From the NCBI GenBank assembly GCA_949825045.1, contig OX463812.1:5874661-5938660 (forward strand): 64,000 bases of DNA, read 5' to 3'. A program made the translations under genes and the position numbers. The DNA is from Argyresthia goedartella. Lineage: Eukaryota > Arthropoda > Insecta > Lepidoptera > Argyresthiidae. The notes beneath the pieces were generated by a model. That model was given only the letters and a program-made list of their open reading frames with translations, searched no databases and was not told where the DNA came from. Positions within the stretch are counted from its first letter, which is position 1. Every line of letters begins with the position of its first letter. Of the stretch, positions 11,977 to 23,000 are shown piece after piece.

Positions 11977-14378
11977 TACGCAATCCAAAATTGACATTAC
12001 ATCTATTTAAGCAAAGAGTTTCGTTTATCTGAGAGTCACAGAGTAGTGGCCAAGGGAAGCGGCAAGGCCAGTGGGCAGCCTTATGGCGTAACTGCCTGAA
12101 GTTCATGTCGTGTGTCAGTGGTTCATCTTCATGTTCATGCAATTTCATCGATTACGGGGTATCACCGAAGGCTTTCGACAGCTCTGAACTTCATGTGAAC
12201 GAACTAAATAGGGACAATAGTTGCATAGATTCTCATAAATATTGAGGAAAGAATTTAAATTAAAGATATTAATCTTTTTATAACTTGTTCACCTTTTGTT
12301 GTGTTTCTTTCAGTCAAATGCTAAAAGTTTTGGTTTAAAAAAACATTGTTTTGCAAGTGCGTTTTGATAACGCTAAAAGCACATTGTTTCCGTGTTGAGA
12401 GTTCAAGTTTATCTTTGTTAACAACTGCAAGCATAGCTTTTGCTTACTAAAACTGTATTTTATTAGGTAGTTGGAATTCCCCATTTCCCACGCCCTATCA
12501 TACCGTGGGTAAGTCAGGAAATCGTGCTGCGCTGAGACGGATTTAGAGGAGCCGACTGTCCCTACTTGAAAAACCTCCAATTAGTTTTAATTTTAGCATG
12601 CCAACACGCCGAGTTGTGCCGAAAGGGCAGTCCTGCTGATAGTGGAGTCCGTGGAGGGGAAACGTTACTTAGAGCAGTGGGCATTGTATCACTGGCTTAC
12701 TGGGAAAAATCGGGGCGGAATCAGTGGAGCAACCATAGATATCGAGAGATAGGCTCTTGGCGCTAAGCTTGTATCGGAACCAGTGTCGCCGAATACTGAG
12801 AACACGCTCACATCTACACCACTCATACTTCAATCCTTCCGATTTTATTGGTCAGTGCAATGTCATGCACTTATCATCCGAACACACCCACACTACCGCA
12901 GGTACACTAGCGAGCCGAGCTAGTGTTGGGACATTGCAAGAACAGCGTGTTTTATCGAACGATTACAATCTATAGACAAGAGGTATCTATGCCGGGTTAT
13001 ATAAATTAAATAATACATTGTTTGTTATTATGACATATTTATTTTACAAGAAATACCTATTACTATATATACAGGCTGTATCAGATACGGGGTGACAAGC
13101 CGAAAAGGGTTGTTTGGGACATGATTTTAAACAACTTTCTCAATGAATCTGATTTCATCAGAGCAACGTTATTTTTTACTTCTCCATACAAATCATTCTG
13201 GCCGCTCGGCCCAAAATGTATTGAAAAGTGAAAAATAATGTTGCTCTGATCAAATCGTTTTATTAGAGAAAGATGTTCAGAATGATGTCCTTAACAATCA
13301 CCTTTTGGCATATTTACCCTTTCTGTAAAATCCTGTACAGTACAATATTGACCAGAAAAATGGAAAAAATTATTAAGAACTTGCCGTTTTTTTGTTTAAT
13401 TATTTTTAGGCGTAGCATTTTTTGCTAAGTAATGCAGTCTTCTATAAGTATATATTTCCATTACAGCTTTGATTACTAATATTAGTTGATTATCCATTGG
13501 GTTTTTTTCGAATTGGTGAAAATCTATTTTTTTATATCGATTCAAAAACATAATTCTCACTATCACTATCCCCATCACTATACGGCGTCTCTGCGTGCGT
13601 GTAACAGTTCGCTTCCGTACCATAATGCATATTTAGTTCCGTAATTAGATAAGTGTGAAATATTCACTGCATCTTAGCTTGGCAATACGTAGTGAAATTA
13701 AGATACAAAACAAGCAATGGATGATAAACCTAGCGAGAACAACGTGACATTGTCTCTTTAATGATCAATTGGTGACGATTTTTTCGTGAATGATTTATTT
13801 TCGTAATAATGTTTATTTCTTGTGATTTAAGAATAAATACTATTTGGAAGTAGACTTACAAGTGATATGTTACTCCGCCGTTCTTTGAGTTCACAATCCC
13901 GCTTCTATTTTTGCACGAAAGTATTGCACAGGTCGGCATTATCAAAGAATGAGTGAAATTGAATTCGTCACTGCGGTTGCCCGGCGACTACGGCGAATTT
14001 TCAATTTCTAGACAATCACGGCTAGATTTGTCCACGCCCCTCAACCTATCTCTCGATATCTGTGGGGGCAACTGACAATCTCGCTGAACGCGGTGGCTGA
14101 TGGAATGCATAAAACAGAGAGGAGTGGAGATGTGAGTTTATTTTTTATGTAATTATTACCCTGTGTGTTAACATTCACGAGGTAATACATATTATCAGCA
14201 AGATTTAGGTTTGAATTTACTTCTTATTTGCAACTCATACTACATATTTGTATAATGTTCGCCTTGTGGTGACGACAGAACAGAATACAAATTGTCATCA
14301 CCCCTTCTCTTCCTAAAGGTGTATTAGGAGGCGACAAAGGGAATATACCTAACAGAGAATGGACGGCAGCATCCCTTA
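11977..14378. repeat. 2.4 kb tandem repeat, unit 3
   Basis: Third unit, about 99.5 percent identical to the others. I count roughly ten changes, for example acaattgc to acaactgc near 12425, loss of one A near 12709, gcaaggac to gcaagaac near 12940, and 'atagactcc' to 'atgttactcc' near 13868. It ends at 'gcatccctta', where sequence runs on into an intact RTE/SINE-like 3' end. That suggests the duplication breakpoint used this element. Confidence 0.95.
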
Positions 14379-14497
14379 TAAACAACCACCTTCTACAGTA
14401 CTGCGATCACCAACCCGTCTGCCCAGCATATATTTTGGGAGAGGCCTTTAGTCCAGCAGTGGACAGTTATAGGCTGTTCATGATGATGATGATGACA
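14379..14497 (+). mobile_element. 3' end of an RTE/SINE-type element
   Basis: 'ctgcgatcaccaacccgtc', 'gaggcctttagtccagcag' and 'ttataggctgttc' followed by a (GAT)n tail match a 3' end very common in lepidopteran genomes. Its upstream half lies inside tandem unit 3, from about 14285. Confidence 0.75.
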
Positions 14498-14499
14498 AT

Positions 14500-15400
14500 G
14501 AATACCTATTTACAAAAAATCCAATCTCATAATTAATTCATCATTCTCATTCAATTCGATATGATGTAAATGGTGAAGTGTTATATGATGAGATAAACAA
14601 AATTTTAATAAATAAAACTACATGCTAATGTGCAATATTATGTTTAATTAGTTCAGAAAAAAAATATATAAAAATAGAACATTTTCTTGTGACTGCAGAT
14701 GACATCAATGAGAACAGACTAGCGGCGGCGGCCAGCGGAGAAAGAGGCGCTCAGACACTGGAAAGAATAGCATTGAATTTAGAAAACAGTCATGCTGTGG
14801 GGATGCATAATCATCTAAAGAATAGTAAAATTATCGTTTTGTAACACTGCAATATAATACATTTACTTTTGTAACTGTTTTTTTTAACATACCCATGAGC
14901 CATGCCTTTCCCCAGCAGCAGACATACTCTTCATGTCTGCCTTTACAGGGCAGTAAATGATTTACGAATAGGTAATTAATTAAGCTAAGAAATGCTATGT
15001 ATTTCCAAAGAGTACTGACAGTAGGAAGTAAATAAATACATTACTTACGAGTAAAGTGTTGAGAGAGTGGTACTGTTTCCTGTGGTAGTACGCCTCTTCT
15101 TTCTCTACAGGGTAGGCAGAGCCACCAATACACTCGACTATCCCAGGGAAAAAGACAATTCTATGAATCTGCAGCAAAAAGTTTCCTAGAAGCAACAAAA
15201 AATTACCTTCTTGAGACGATATCTCATTCACTCTGGTTCATGGGAAACTATGTATTTCCCTAGAATAGATGGGTGGTTTAAAGCATATCCTTTAGACAGT
15301 CTGATATCGTAGACTGCCATATTGACTGCCAAAACTCTTCTGGTAGTACCCTGTGGCGGAGAATGTGATGTGCGAAAATTATTTATAAGTTTGACATGTT
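14500..15400. other. Mostly unrecognised sequence
   Basis: It contains a - strand stretch at 15043-15203 that reads YPVEKEEAYYHRKQYHSL between splice-like sites. The 'ctgcctaccctgtagagaaa' core resembles a common repeat more than a host exon. Nothing else is supported. Confidence 0.35.
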
Positions 15401-15404
15401 TCAT

Positions 15405-15680
15405 TATTGATTTATTTCGTAAGCATATCCTTATGTCTGGCTGCACAGCGCTAGCGCGCTATCTTGCCGGCAACAGCTAAAATTTCCTCTGATATCATTC
15501 GGAAAGCTACCTTTGTGAGGCGGAAAAGACCAACAAATTCAGCCTTCAGGGGCATCATCGGCTGACTTGCGACCCTCGGTAGCCTCCGTGCCTCGTTATG
15601 GAGATGCCTAATGCGTTCCTACTCTGCTGTAGCCAGCAAGACAGCCCATGCCATCTCAAAAACTAAAACAATAGTCCTAA
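15405..15680 (-). pseudogene. Possible PIF/Harbinger-like transposase fragment
   Basis: On the - strand a frame with few stops reads HLHNEARRLPRVASQPM, LKAEFVGLFRLTKVAFRMI and SEEILAVAGKIAR. The 'F.GLFRLTK..FR.I.EEI' pattern is reminiscent of the N-terminal region of HARBI1-like transposases. No catalytic residues are present. The assignment is weak and it may be another decayed coding relic. Confidence 0.3.
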
Positions 15681-16329
15681 CCTAACCTCACCTTTGGTTC
15701 CTATATAACCTGTGGTTTTTACTGTTAAACAATATTCCCTATAATCACCAACCGAAATATTATTGTTGAAACTTTCCAAAATCACTAAAATAAGAGCTTT
15801 TGTCCTATTTATTCAATATAATTCAGTGACCGATTTATGCGAACCAGTGTTCCCGTTAGGACAATTTAGTTTGTGGCTACATACAGTAAAAAAGTGGCCA
15901 GTTTTATTTAAAAAAAACACTTTCGAAATATGGCTAGGAGAAGCTAAATATCATAGTATTCGTTGCCTACTTTAATTTGATAAAATAATATTATTATCAT
16001 AAACAATGATATCGTTTCGGTAGGTATATTATAATATGATACTTCGTAAAAGGCGATAACCTCAGATTTATTTAAAATTACTTACTCAGTCGACTAGATC
16101 TAGCGGATTTTCAACGGTAATAGCCAAAAATAATCAATTTTAGCCACAAAAACGAATCTAGCAAGTTCTAGCTACTTTTGGTAATTTTTAGATTATTACT
16201 GTTGAAAACAGTAAATTTAAGAGCTTGGGTTTGGCCTCCAATAAGATGCTACTTGCGTGATACCAATTTGACAGATGAAGCCGATGCATGGCGTTCAAAC
16301 GTCAAAGTCTACATGAAGTTCAAGCTCAG

Positions 16330-16490
16330 ATGACTTACGCCATTAGGCCGACCACATTCCCGAGATGGTCCGATGATATTACGAAGTCGACAAGTTGTAC
16401 GGTACAAGGATACGGTTTGCACAGGACCGTGCGGATTGGCGCTATATAGAAGAGGCCTGAGTTGATGTGGGCTGCCTATGATGATTTACG
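16330..16490 (+). mobile_element. RTE-type LINE C-terminal relic
   Basis: Broken frame reading RPTTFPRWSDDITKST, then a GLHRTVRIGAI-like stretch and 'gatgtgggctgcctatgatgat'. It matches the RPPxRWSDDI region near the end of RTE LINEs. Only the last part of the element is present. Confidence 0.6.
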
Positions 16491-16955
16491 CGCAACGCAA
16501 CTTACGTATATATACAATATGTCATTTATTATTCCATAGTTTAGGTTAAGTATAAACTGTGTTGTTTCTAGGCAAATGCTGTATACATGTATTTGGGTGT
16601 ACACCAGATATTTCTCTAAACTGTACCTTTACTATAATAATGCAATATTAAGTGTGTAACGCTGCTCATGTATCTCTATATAAATAAATAAACTTACTGC
16701 GCAACGAAATTAACCAAGTGGCATTGACAATAATAAAATTGATTCTTAAACACAGTAATGAATGACAACCGAAACGTCAAATGAAAAACCGATTCAAATG
16801 TCAACAAAAAAGTTTAAATGAAATGAAGTTTTGAAAATATTTCCAATTCTTAGCAGCAAAGTTTATTGTGGAATTATTGCAATATTGACCTGAATTCGTC
16901 CCGTAATATCATATATATATTCCTATCTAGATTCTGTGTTCTAAAAACATATATA

Positions 16956-17092
16956 ATGAATCTATTGGACTTTGATTTTCTTAGAGACTGTTCTCTTGTA
17001 CTTTTTTTTTCATTTATCGCTGTTTCTTCATCAAATGATTGCAATTTCAACGTGAAAATGAAACAAATGTTACTCAATGAAGGCTTTCATAG
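16956..17092 (+). CDS. PIGX: PIGX exon 1 (signal peptide)
   Basis: Encodes the N-terminus with hydrophobic core CSLVLFFSFIAVSSS, then NDCNFNVKMKQMLLNEGFH. It ends 'tttcatag' before a consensus GTAAGT donor at 17093, splitting an Arg codon after two bases. A 5' untranslated exon is not identified. Confidence 0.85.
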
Positions 17093-20000
17093 GTAAGTTT
17101 TGGATTTACTGCATTAATTTGCTTTGTTGTACTCTGTTGGTAAACTTGGATCCATATAACCTATTTCAGTAATATTTGGTGACTTTCAAGCCGATATGCC
17201 GAACCCCGTAAAAATCCAAGTTCTCAGAAGAAAACATGTGTAATAAATAACATGTGACATTGGCGAAATTATCCTTATTTGTTCAATAATTCACTTCTAT
17301 AATAGCTAAATGGAGAGACTATATATAACTTGATGTAATATTGAATAATAATAGATAATAGGAAACGTCATGTTTGTTTATCTTCTACTAGAAGTGCCAT
17401 CATAGTACAGATTTATTGCTGATGGCATAACACCCATTCAAGTTAAGTAACACTTAACTAAACAAGCGAGAGGGCCTGGGTTGAAACCTGGCTGGGGAGA
17501 AAAAGAAAGCCCAGAGCCTCGAGTTGCATGTGAAAACCTGAATAGCAACAATATAGCAATATATCAATTGCTCCAAGGGTGCAAAATGCCATATTTGGCA
17601 GTGAGTCTTCAAACAAAATTTCTGCCACCGACAAGCCAAATACGGTATTTTCCTGCTTTTGGGAGCAATTAATACACTTCTATATCTGACTCAGCACCCA
17701 AGACTTGGATGTTTGTGAAGTTACTGCTTCCCACAAAACAGGGTATCCTAGTGTTGAGCTAGAAGCAATGTATGGGCCTATTTAAATGTTTGTTTTATGT
17801 TTTTATATTCTAGGAACATGACCTATGGCCTGACCTTCCAGAGCGACAATGAATATGACAAGTGGATGATCAGCAACTGCATTGTTGGACTCGAGCAGGT
17901 GCTTCCAGCCGGACTGTACTGCAATCCAGATGAGCTTGGGGACTTGCGGAGGGCACATAGAGTAAGATTATCTAACTTTACTCAAAATTCGACACCTCTG
18001 TGCCGCTGCGGTTGTGTGTGTGGTTTGGCCTACCATGCAGAAGGTCCTGGGAGGAGCCGCTATTAGAAGTGGCGACTGACAGGATACCCAAGCTATATGT
18101 CTTCGATTAAAGGTATAAAATACAACTGCATGAAGACCCTAGGGAGGGTCTCAATCAAAGGGAACTAAGGATCTTCACAGACGGTTCTAAAATAAATTCA
18201 GGTATAGGCGCTGGGGCATTCTCGGAAGATCTAAACATGAGGAAATCAACATCACTACTATCCGACAGCAAAGCAGTTCTGCAAGCTCTCCAAAGCAACA
18301 TCATCAGTTCTGGGCTCATACACGAGTGTCACCAAGCCCTGTCAGAGGTAAGTAACCACAGTATTGCTACCCTGCAATGGATAAAGGGACACACTGGCAA
18401 CGACGCACTGGCAAGGCTGGGTTCGGAACAGACGGTGGAGGTACCAGCACCCATAATACCATTGCCATTCAGCTGGTTGAGGAAAACCCTACGTAAACAC
18501 ACAAAGGTAACAATTGTCAATTGTCAATTGTAAGACGGGCTGGTTTCCGCAACTCGACGACGAAAGCGCCTATTTTGCGTGTGGGTGGGAATGCGACATC
18601 ATTCGAGCCAACCCAACTCCTCCAGGAACGCCAGTAGGCCCTTTACGTTACCGACTATCCCTGGAAGGTCCCTCGATTGACCGAGGTGTTTAGCCCTGTA
18701 GTCCGCTACTCCTGTGCACTCCATGAGGACGTGAGCAGCCGTTTCTTCTGCCTCCAAGCAGGCTCTGCAAAGGGGGCTGTCGGTAACACCTAGGACATAT
18801 AGATGTTTGTTAAAGAAACCATGGCCAGTAAGTGCTGCAGTTACCAGTCGCATGCGCGGCCTACTAAGTCGGAGCAAGGTCTTAGCCAGCCTAGCGCTAG
18901 GGGACGGCAAGGCCAGCTTAGCCTGCCTGCACTCCTCATGGTTTGTCCAAAGAGTGGCATGATCATTCCTGGTCGACTCTCTCAGAAATGTGCGTACCAT
19001 CTTGAAGGGAAGAGGGATGATAGGTTCGGGACCATACGCTGTCAAGCTAGATCCTTTACGCGCCAACTCATCCGCTGCATCGTTACCTCTTGATCCGCTG
19101 TGTCCTTTTATCCATTGAAGGATTACGCGGTTGTGTTGACATACCTCCATTAGTCGTTTGTGACACTCGTAGATTAGCCCTGAGTTAATAGTGTTGCTAT
19201 TTAGGGCTTGTAGGACGGCCATGCTATCCGAGAGGATTCGAATGGAGGAATCTCTTACCTTTCTCGATGCTATGGCATTAGCGGCCGAGATGATGCCCAT
19301 GCATTCAGCTTGAAAGACAGTATTATGGGCACCCAGTGGAATGGCCATCTTGATGTTTAGGTCCTCCGAGAAGGTGCCTGAACCAGTGCCTGCTTCAGTT
19401 TTTGAACCATCGGTAAAAATTCTGAGCTCTTTAACGTCGAGCCCCTCAACCCGATGGTCTTCATGTAACTGTATATTGTATTTTTTGTCAAAAACAAATT
19501 GTTTAGGGATTCTGTCACTGCAAGCCATAGAGATGGGAAATTTTTTGTAAACTTCCCCTAGGATGGCGGTGTGTGAGGTCCTGTTTTTCCTCCTGCTTAA
19601 TATATAGCTGGAGTGGCGGAAGACACAGCATGGCCTCCATTGCTGCTGTTGGAGTAGTTCTCATACTACCTGTGATAGCCATGCAGGCCAGCCTTTGGAA
19701 GCTTTGGAGTTTGCTTACCATTGTGGTTAGTTTGGTCCTGGTCCACCACACCACAGCTCCGTAGCAGACAAGAGGACGGATCACCGTTACGTACAGCCAA
19801 AGAATGATGTTGGGAGAAAGTCCCCACTTTTTCCCCACCATTCTCCGACACTGCCAGAAAGCAATACTCGCCTTCTTTAGTTTGTTGTCGATGTGGCTAC
19901 TCCAGTTGAGCTTGCTGTCCAAGGTTATGCCCAGGTACTTCACCTCAGTTGCTAGCTGGAGTTCCGTTCCAAAGAGCTTAGGTAGGGTATACCTACCAAG

Positions 20001-23000
20001 AGCCCTATTGTTAGTGAACATGACCATTACCGTTTTTGTTGGGTTAACCGCCAGGTCATATTCTAAACACCAGCGCTCCACGATGCGAAGAGCTGTTTGT
20101 TTAAGGTTGCATACTGTGCTCGCAAATTTACCTGTGATGAGGATTACCAAATCGTCGGCGTATCCTACGGTGTAGTATCCATTAGCGTTAAGCTTGGTAA
20201 TCAGGTCGTTAATGATCAGATTCCACAGAAGCGGGGAGAGCACTCCTCCCTGCGGGCATCCCCGCACTACCTCCGCCGATAGGGACTCTCCAGCTAGACG
20301 CACGATACGTTTGTTAAGCATGTTTGTGACCCAGTTGTTTACAGCTGTTGACACCCCATGCCTTGTTAGAGATGCACTTATACTGCTATACTGCGTCTTG
20401 TCAAAGGCACCTTCTATATCAATAAAAGTTCCAAGACAGATGCATTTGTTTTGAATCGCCTCTTCAATTGTGGATACAACTGCATGGAGAGCCGATTCAG
20501 TAGACTTACCCAAACTATATGCATGCTGATTCTTGTGTAAGGGTATATGTTTTAACGCTCCATCTCTCAGATGTCTCTCGCACAAACGTTCGAGAGTTTT
20601 AAGCAAGAACGAGGTGAGACTAATCGGCCTGAAAGATTTAGCGTTAGTGTAGTCGCTCCTTCCTGGCTTCGGTATGAAAATTACGTTTACTACTCTCCAC
20701 CTTTTGGGAACGTATCCGAATCTAAGACATGCTTTCATGATTCGGACCATTATATTGATGACGGGTTCCCCACCCCACTGTAGAAGTGCTGGGAAGATTC
20801 CATCTGGTCCTGCTGATTTAAAAGGTTTAAAGCTATTAATGGCCCATCTTACCTTGTCAGCAGTGATAATATTATTAGTTATGTCTAAGTGGTCGACAGC
20901 TTCATGGTGAACCTCTTCCGGCCACACAATCTCTTGAATAGTTCTACTTCCGGGAAAGTGAGTTTCCAACAAGAGACTGTGTGTTTCTGTGGTGGAAGAG
21001 GTATATGTTCCATCGGGTTTTTTAAGCGACCCTAGCCTGGAGTTGCCTTGTTGAGCTAGTATTTGCCTTACCCGATTTGCTTGATCAACGGTTTCAATGT
21101 CGCTGCAGAATTTCCTCCATGAGTTGCTGCTTTTGAACCGTAGTCGTTTCTTGTACTTGGATTTGGCATCTTTATAGTTGTCCCAATCCTCATCAGCACT
21201 GGTGTTCATCGCCCTGTTTAGCAGTCTTCTGATCTTAGCACGCATCCTATCTAGATCAGGACCCCACCAAGGCTGCCCCTTGATGTTGGTAGGCGCTGGT
21301 GTGCTAAGCGGGCAAGTTGAATGGTAGCAGTCTATTGAAGTATTTGTAAAATCTGTTACCTGTTGTTCGATTTGTTCGGGTCCCTCCGGATCTGGTAGAG
21401 TCTCAGCCCAAGCAAGTCTTTCACCTAGGATAGCTCTGTACCTGGTTCTGTCAGTCTTGCGTGGGTTTCTCTTAGGGACAGTTGGGGAGAACGCTGCGTT
21501 GATCTCGAAGCGTATCCATCGATGATCAGAGCATGACGCCTCGTTGGACACATGCCAGCCCCCAACGTCGTCGGATATGTCCGCCGTTGCCAGGGTAATA
21601 TCAACGATAGTTCTGCTCCGCTTGGTAACAAAAGTTGGTTCAGAACCTATGTTAAGCACATTGAGGTTTGTAGTAAATAGGTATTCAACAAGTGTCTTAC
21701 CTCTGCTGTTCATATCTGGCATGCCCCACAGTGGGTGATGCGCGTTCGAGTCGGCCCCAACGATGAGCTGGAGGCCCGACTTCTCGCAGTGGTCCACCAG
21801 CCGGCACAGGTCGTGTGGAGGCGGGTTGTCCTCCGCAGGCATGTAGGCGGAGGCCACCACGAGCTCGCGGCACCTAGCTGTGTCGGGCAGTTGCAGCCTT
21901 ATGGCACACAGGTCCCTGGAACAGAACTCTGTTAATGGCTGTGCTGGGATGTTGTTAGTAGTTATGATGCACGTTCTAGGGTTATCGTGATCAGTTGTAC
22001 CGAAAAGCTTACCTCTCAAATTGGCGAGCCCTCGAATGCTACCGCGGTTGATCCACGGCTCCTGGATCAGAGCCACGGCAGTGCTGTTTGCCCCCAACCA
22101 GCGTCTTAACTGGGTCGTTGCAGTTTGGCTGTGTTGGAGGTTGGCTTGGAGGATTTTACAATCGCGGGAGAGGGACGCCATTTTTGGTCAACCCCTCCTC
22201 CACCTCCAAGACGAGTTCCTCCTCCAGCCGCATGGACAGCTCCTCGCCCTCAGAGGGCACCACTGCTGGTTCTGGCTCATCGCCTTCACCAAGCAGCATG
22301 GCCTCCCAGTGCGCGTGCTCGTCCTGCGGTTGAGCAGCAGAACTTTCCCCGACTGCATCGGGGCCTGTTTGCTGCCGCTCTGGAGTGGAACTCTGGGGCT
22401 TGGCTGTTCTTGAAGAAACCCCAGTGATGACCAGCTTAGAGCTGGTCTGCGCTACCACCGGTGGTTCCTTCACAAATTTCCCACCGGGTCCCTGAAATTT
22501 GAGGTAGACCGAACCACTACCAAAAAGGAGCTGTCTGCCCCTTCCCAGCAGGGTCGGCACCACATCTTCAGGGACGTCTGTGATGAGAAACAGGTTGTCC
22601 TGCTGCTCATCCACTTTCTGGAGGAGCCATCGGTCAACCTGTGCCCACTTGTTCATAAAGTGGAGGACTACGCCGACGTCGGGCGCAGACTTCCACTTGC
22701 CTCGTTCGTTGGGTATGAGCACCCCACATCGAACCCTGCGGACCATCTCCGATTGGCGTTTCACCACCAACTGTACGTTGGATGGTGTAGACACACCGGA
22801 GACACACTCCCGCAGCCAGTTCAGGGAGTACTCGTCCTCCACGAACAGTTTAAGGTGGCCGTCCTCGTAACGAGGCTTGCCACCGAATTTGGGGTTTTCC
22901 TTGCTCGGATCCGCCAACGCTTCCCTCAAGATTTTGTCATCAATCTCGTTGAGGATGAGCGTTGACAGATCCTGTGAAATATGACCAGTAGCGACGTCAG

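Noticed and set aside
7535..13623. Repeated 72-81 codon frames in the 2.4 kb units as a gene family
   Set aside because: They recur only because the DNA unit recurs, several lack ATG, and there is no recognisable domain.
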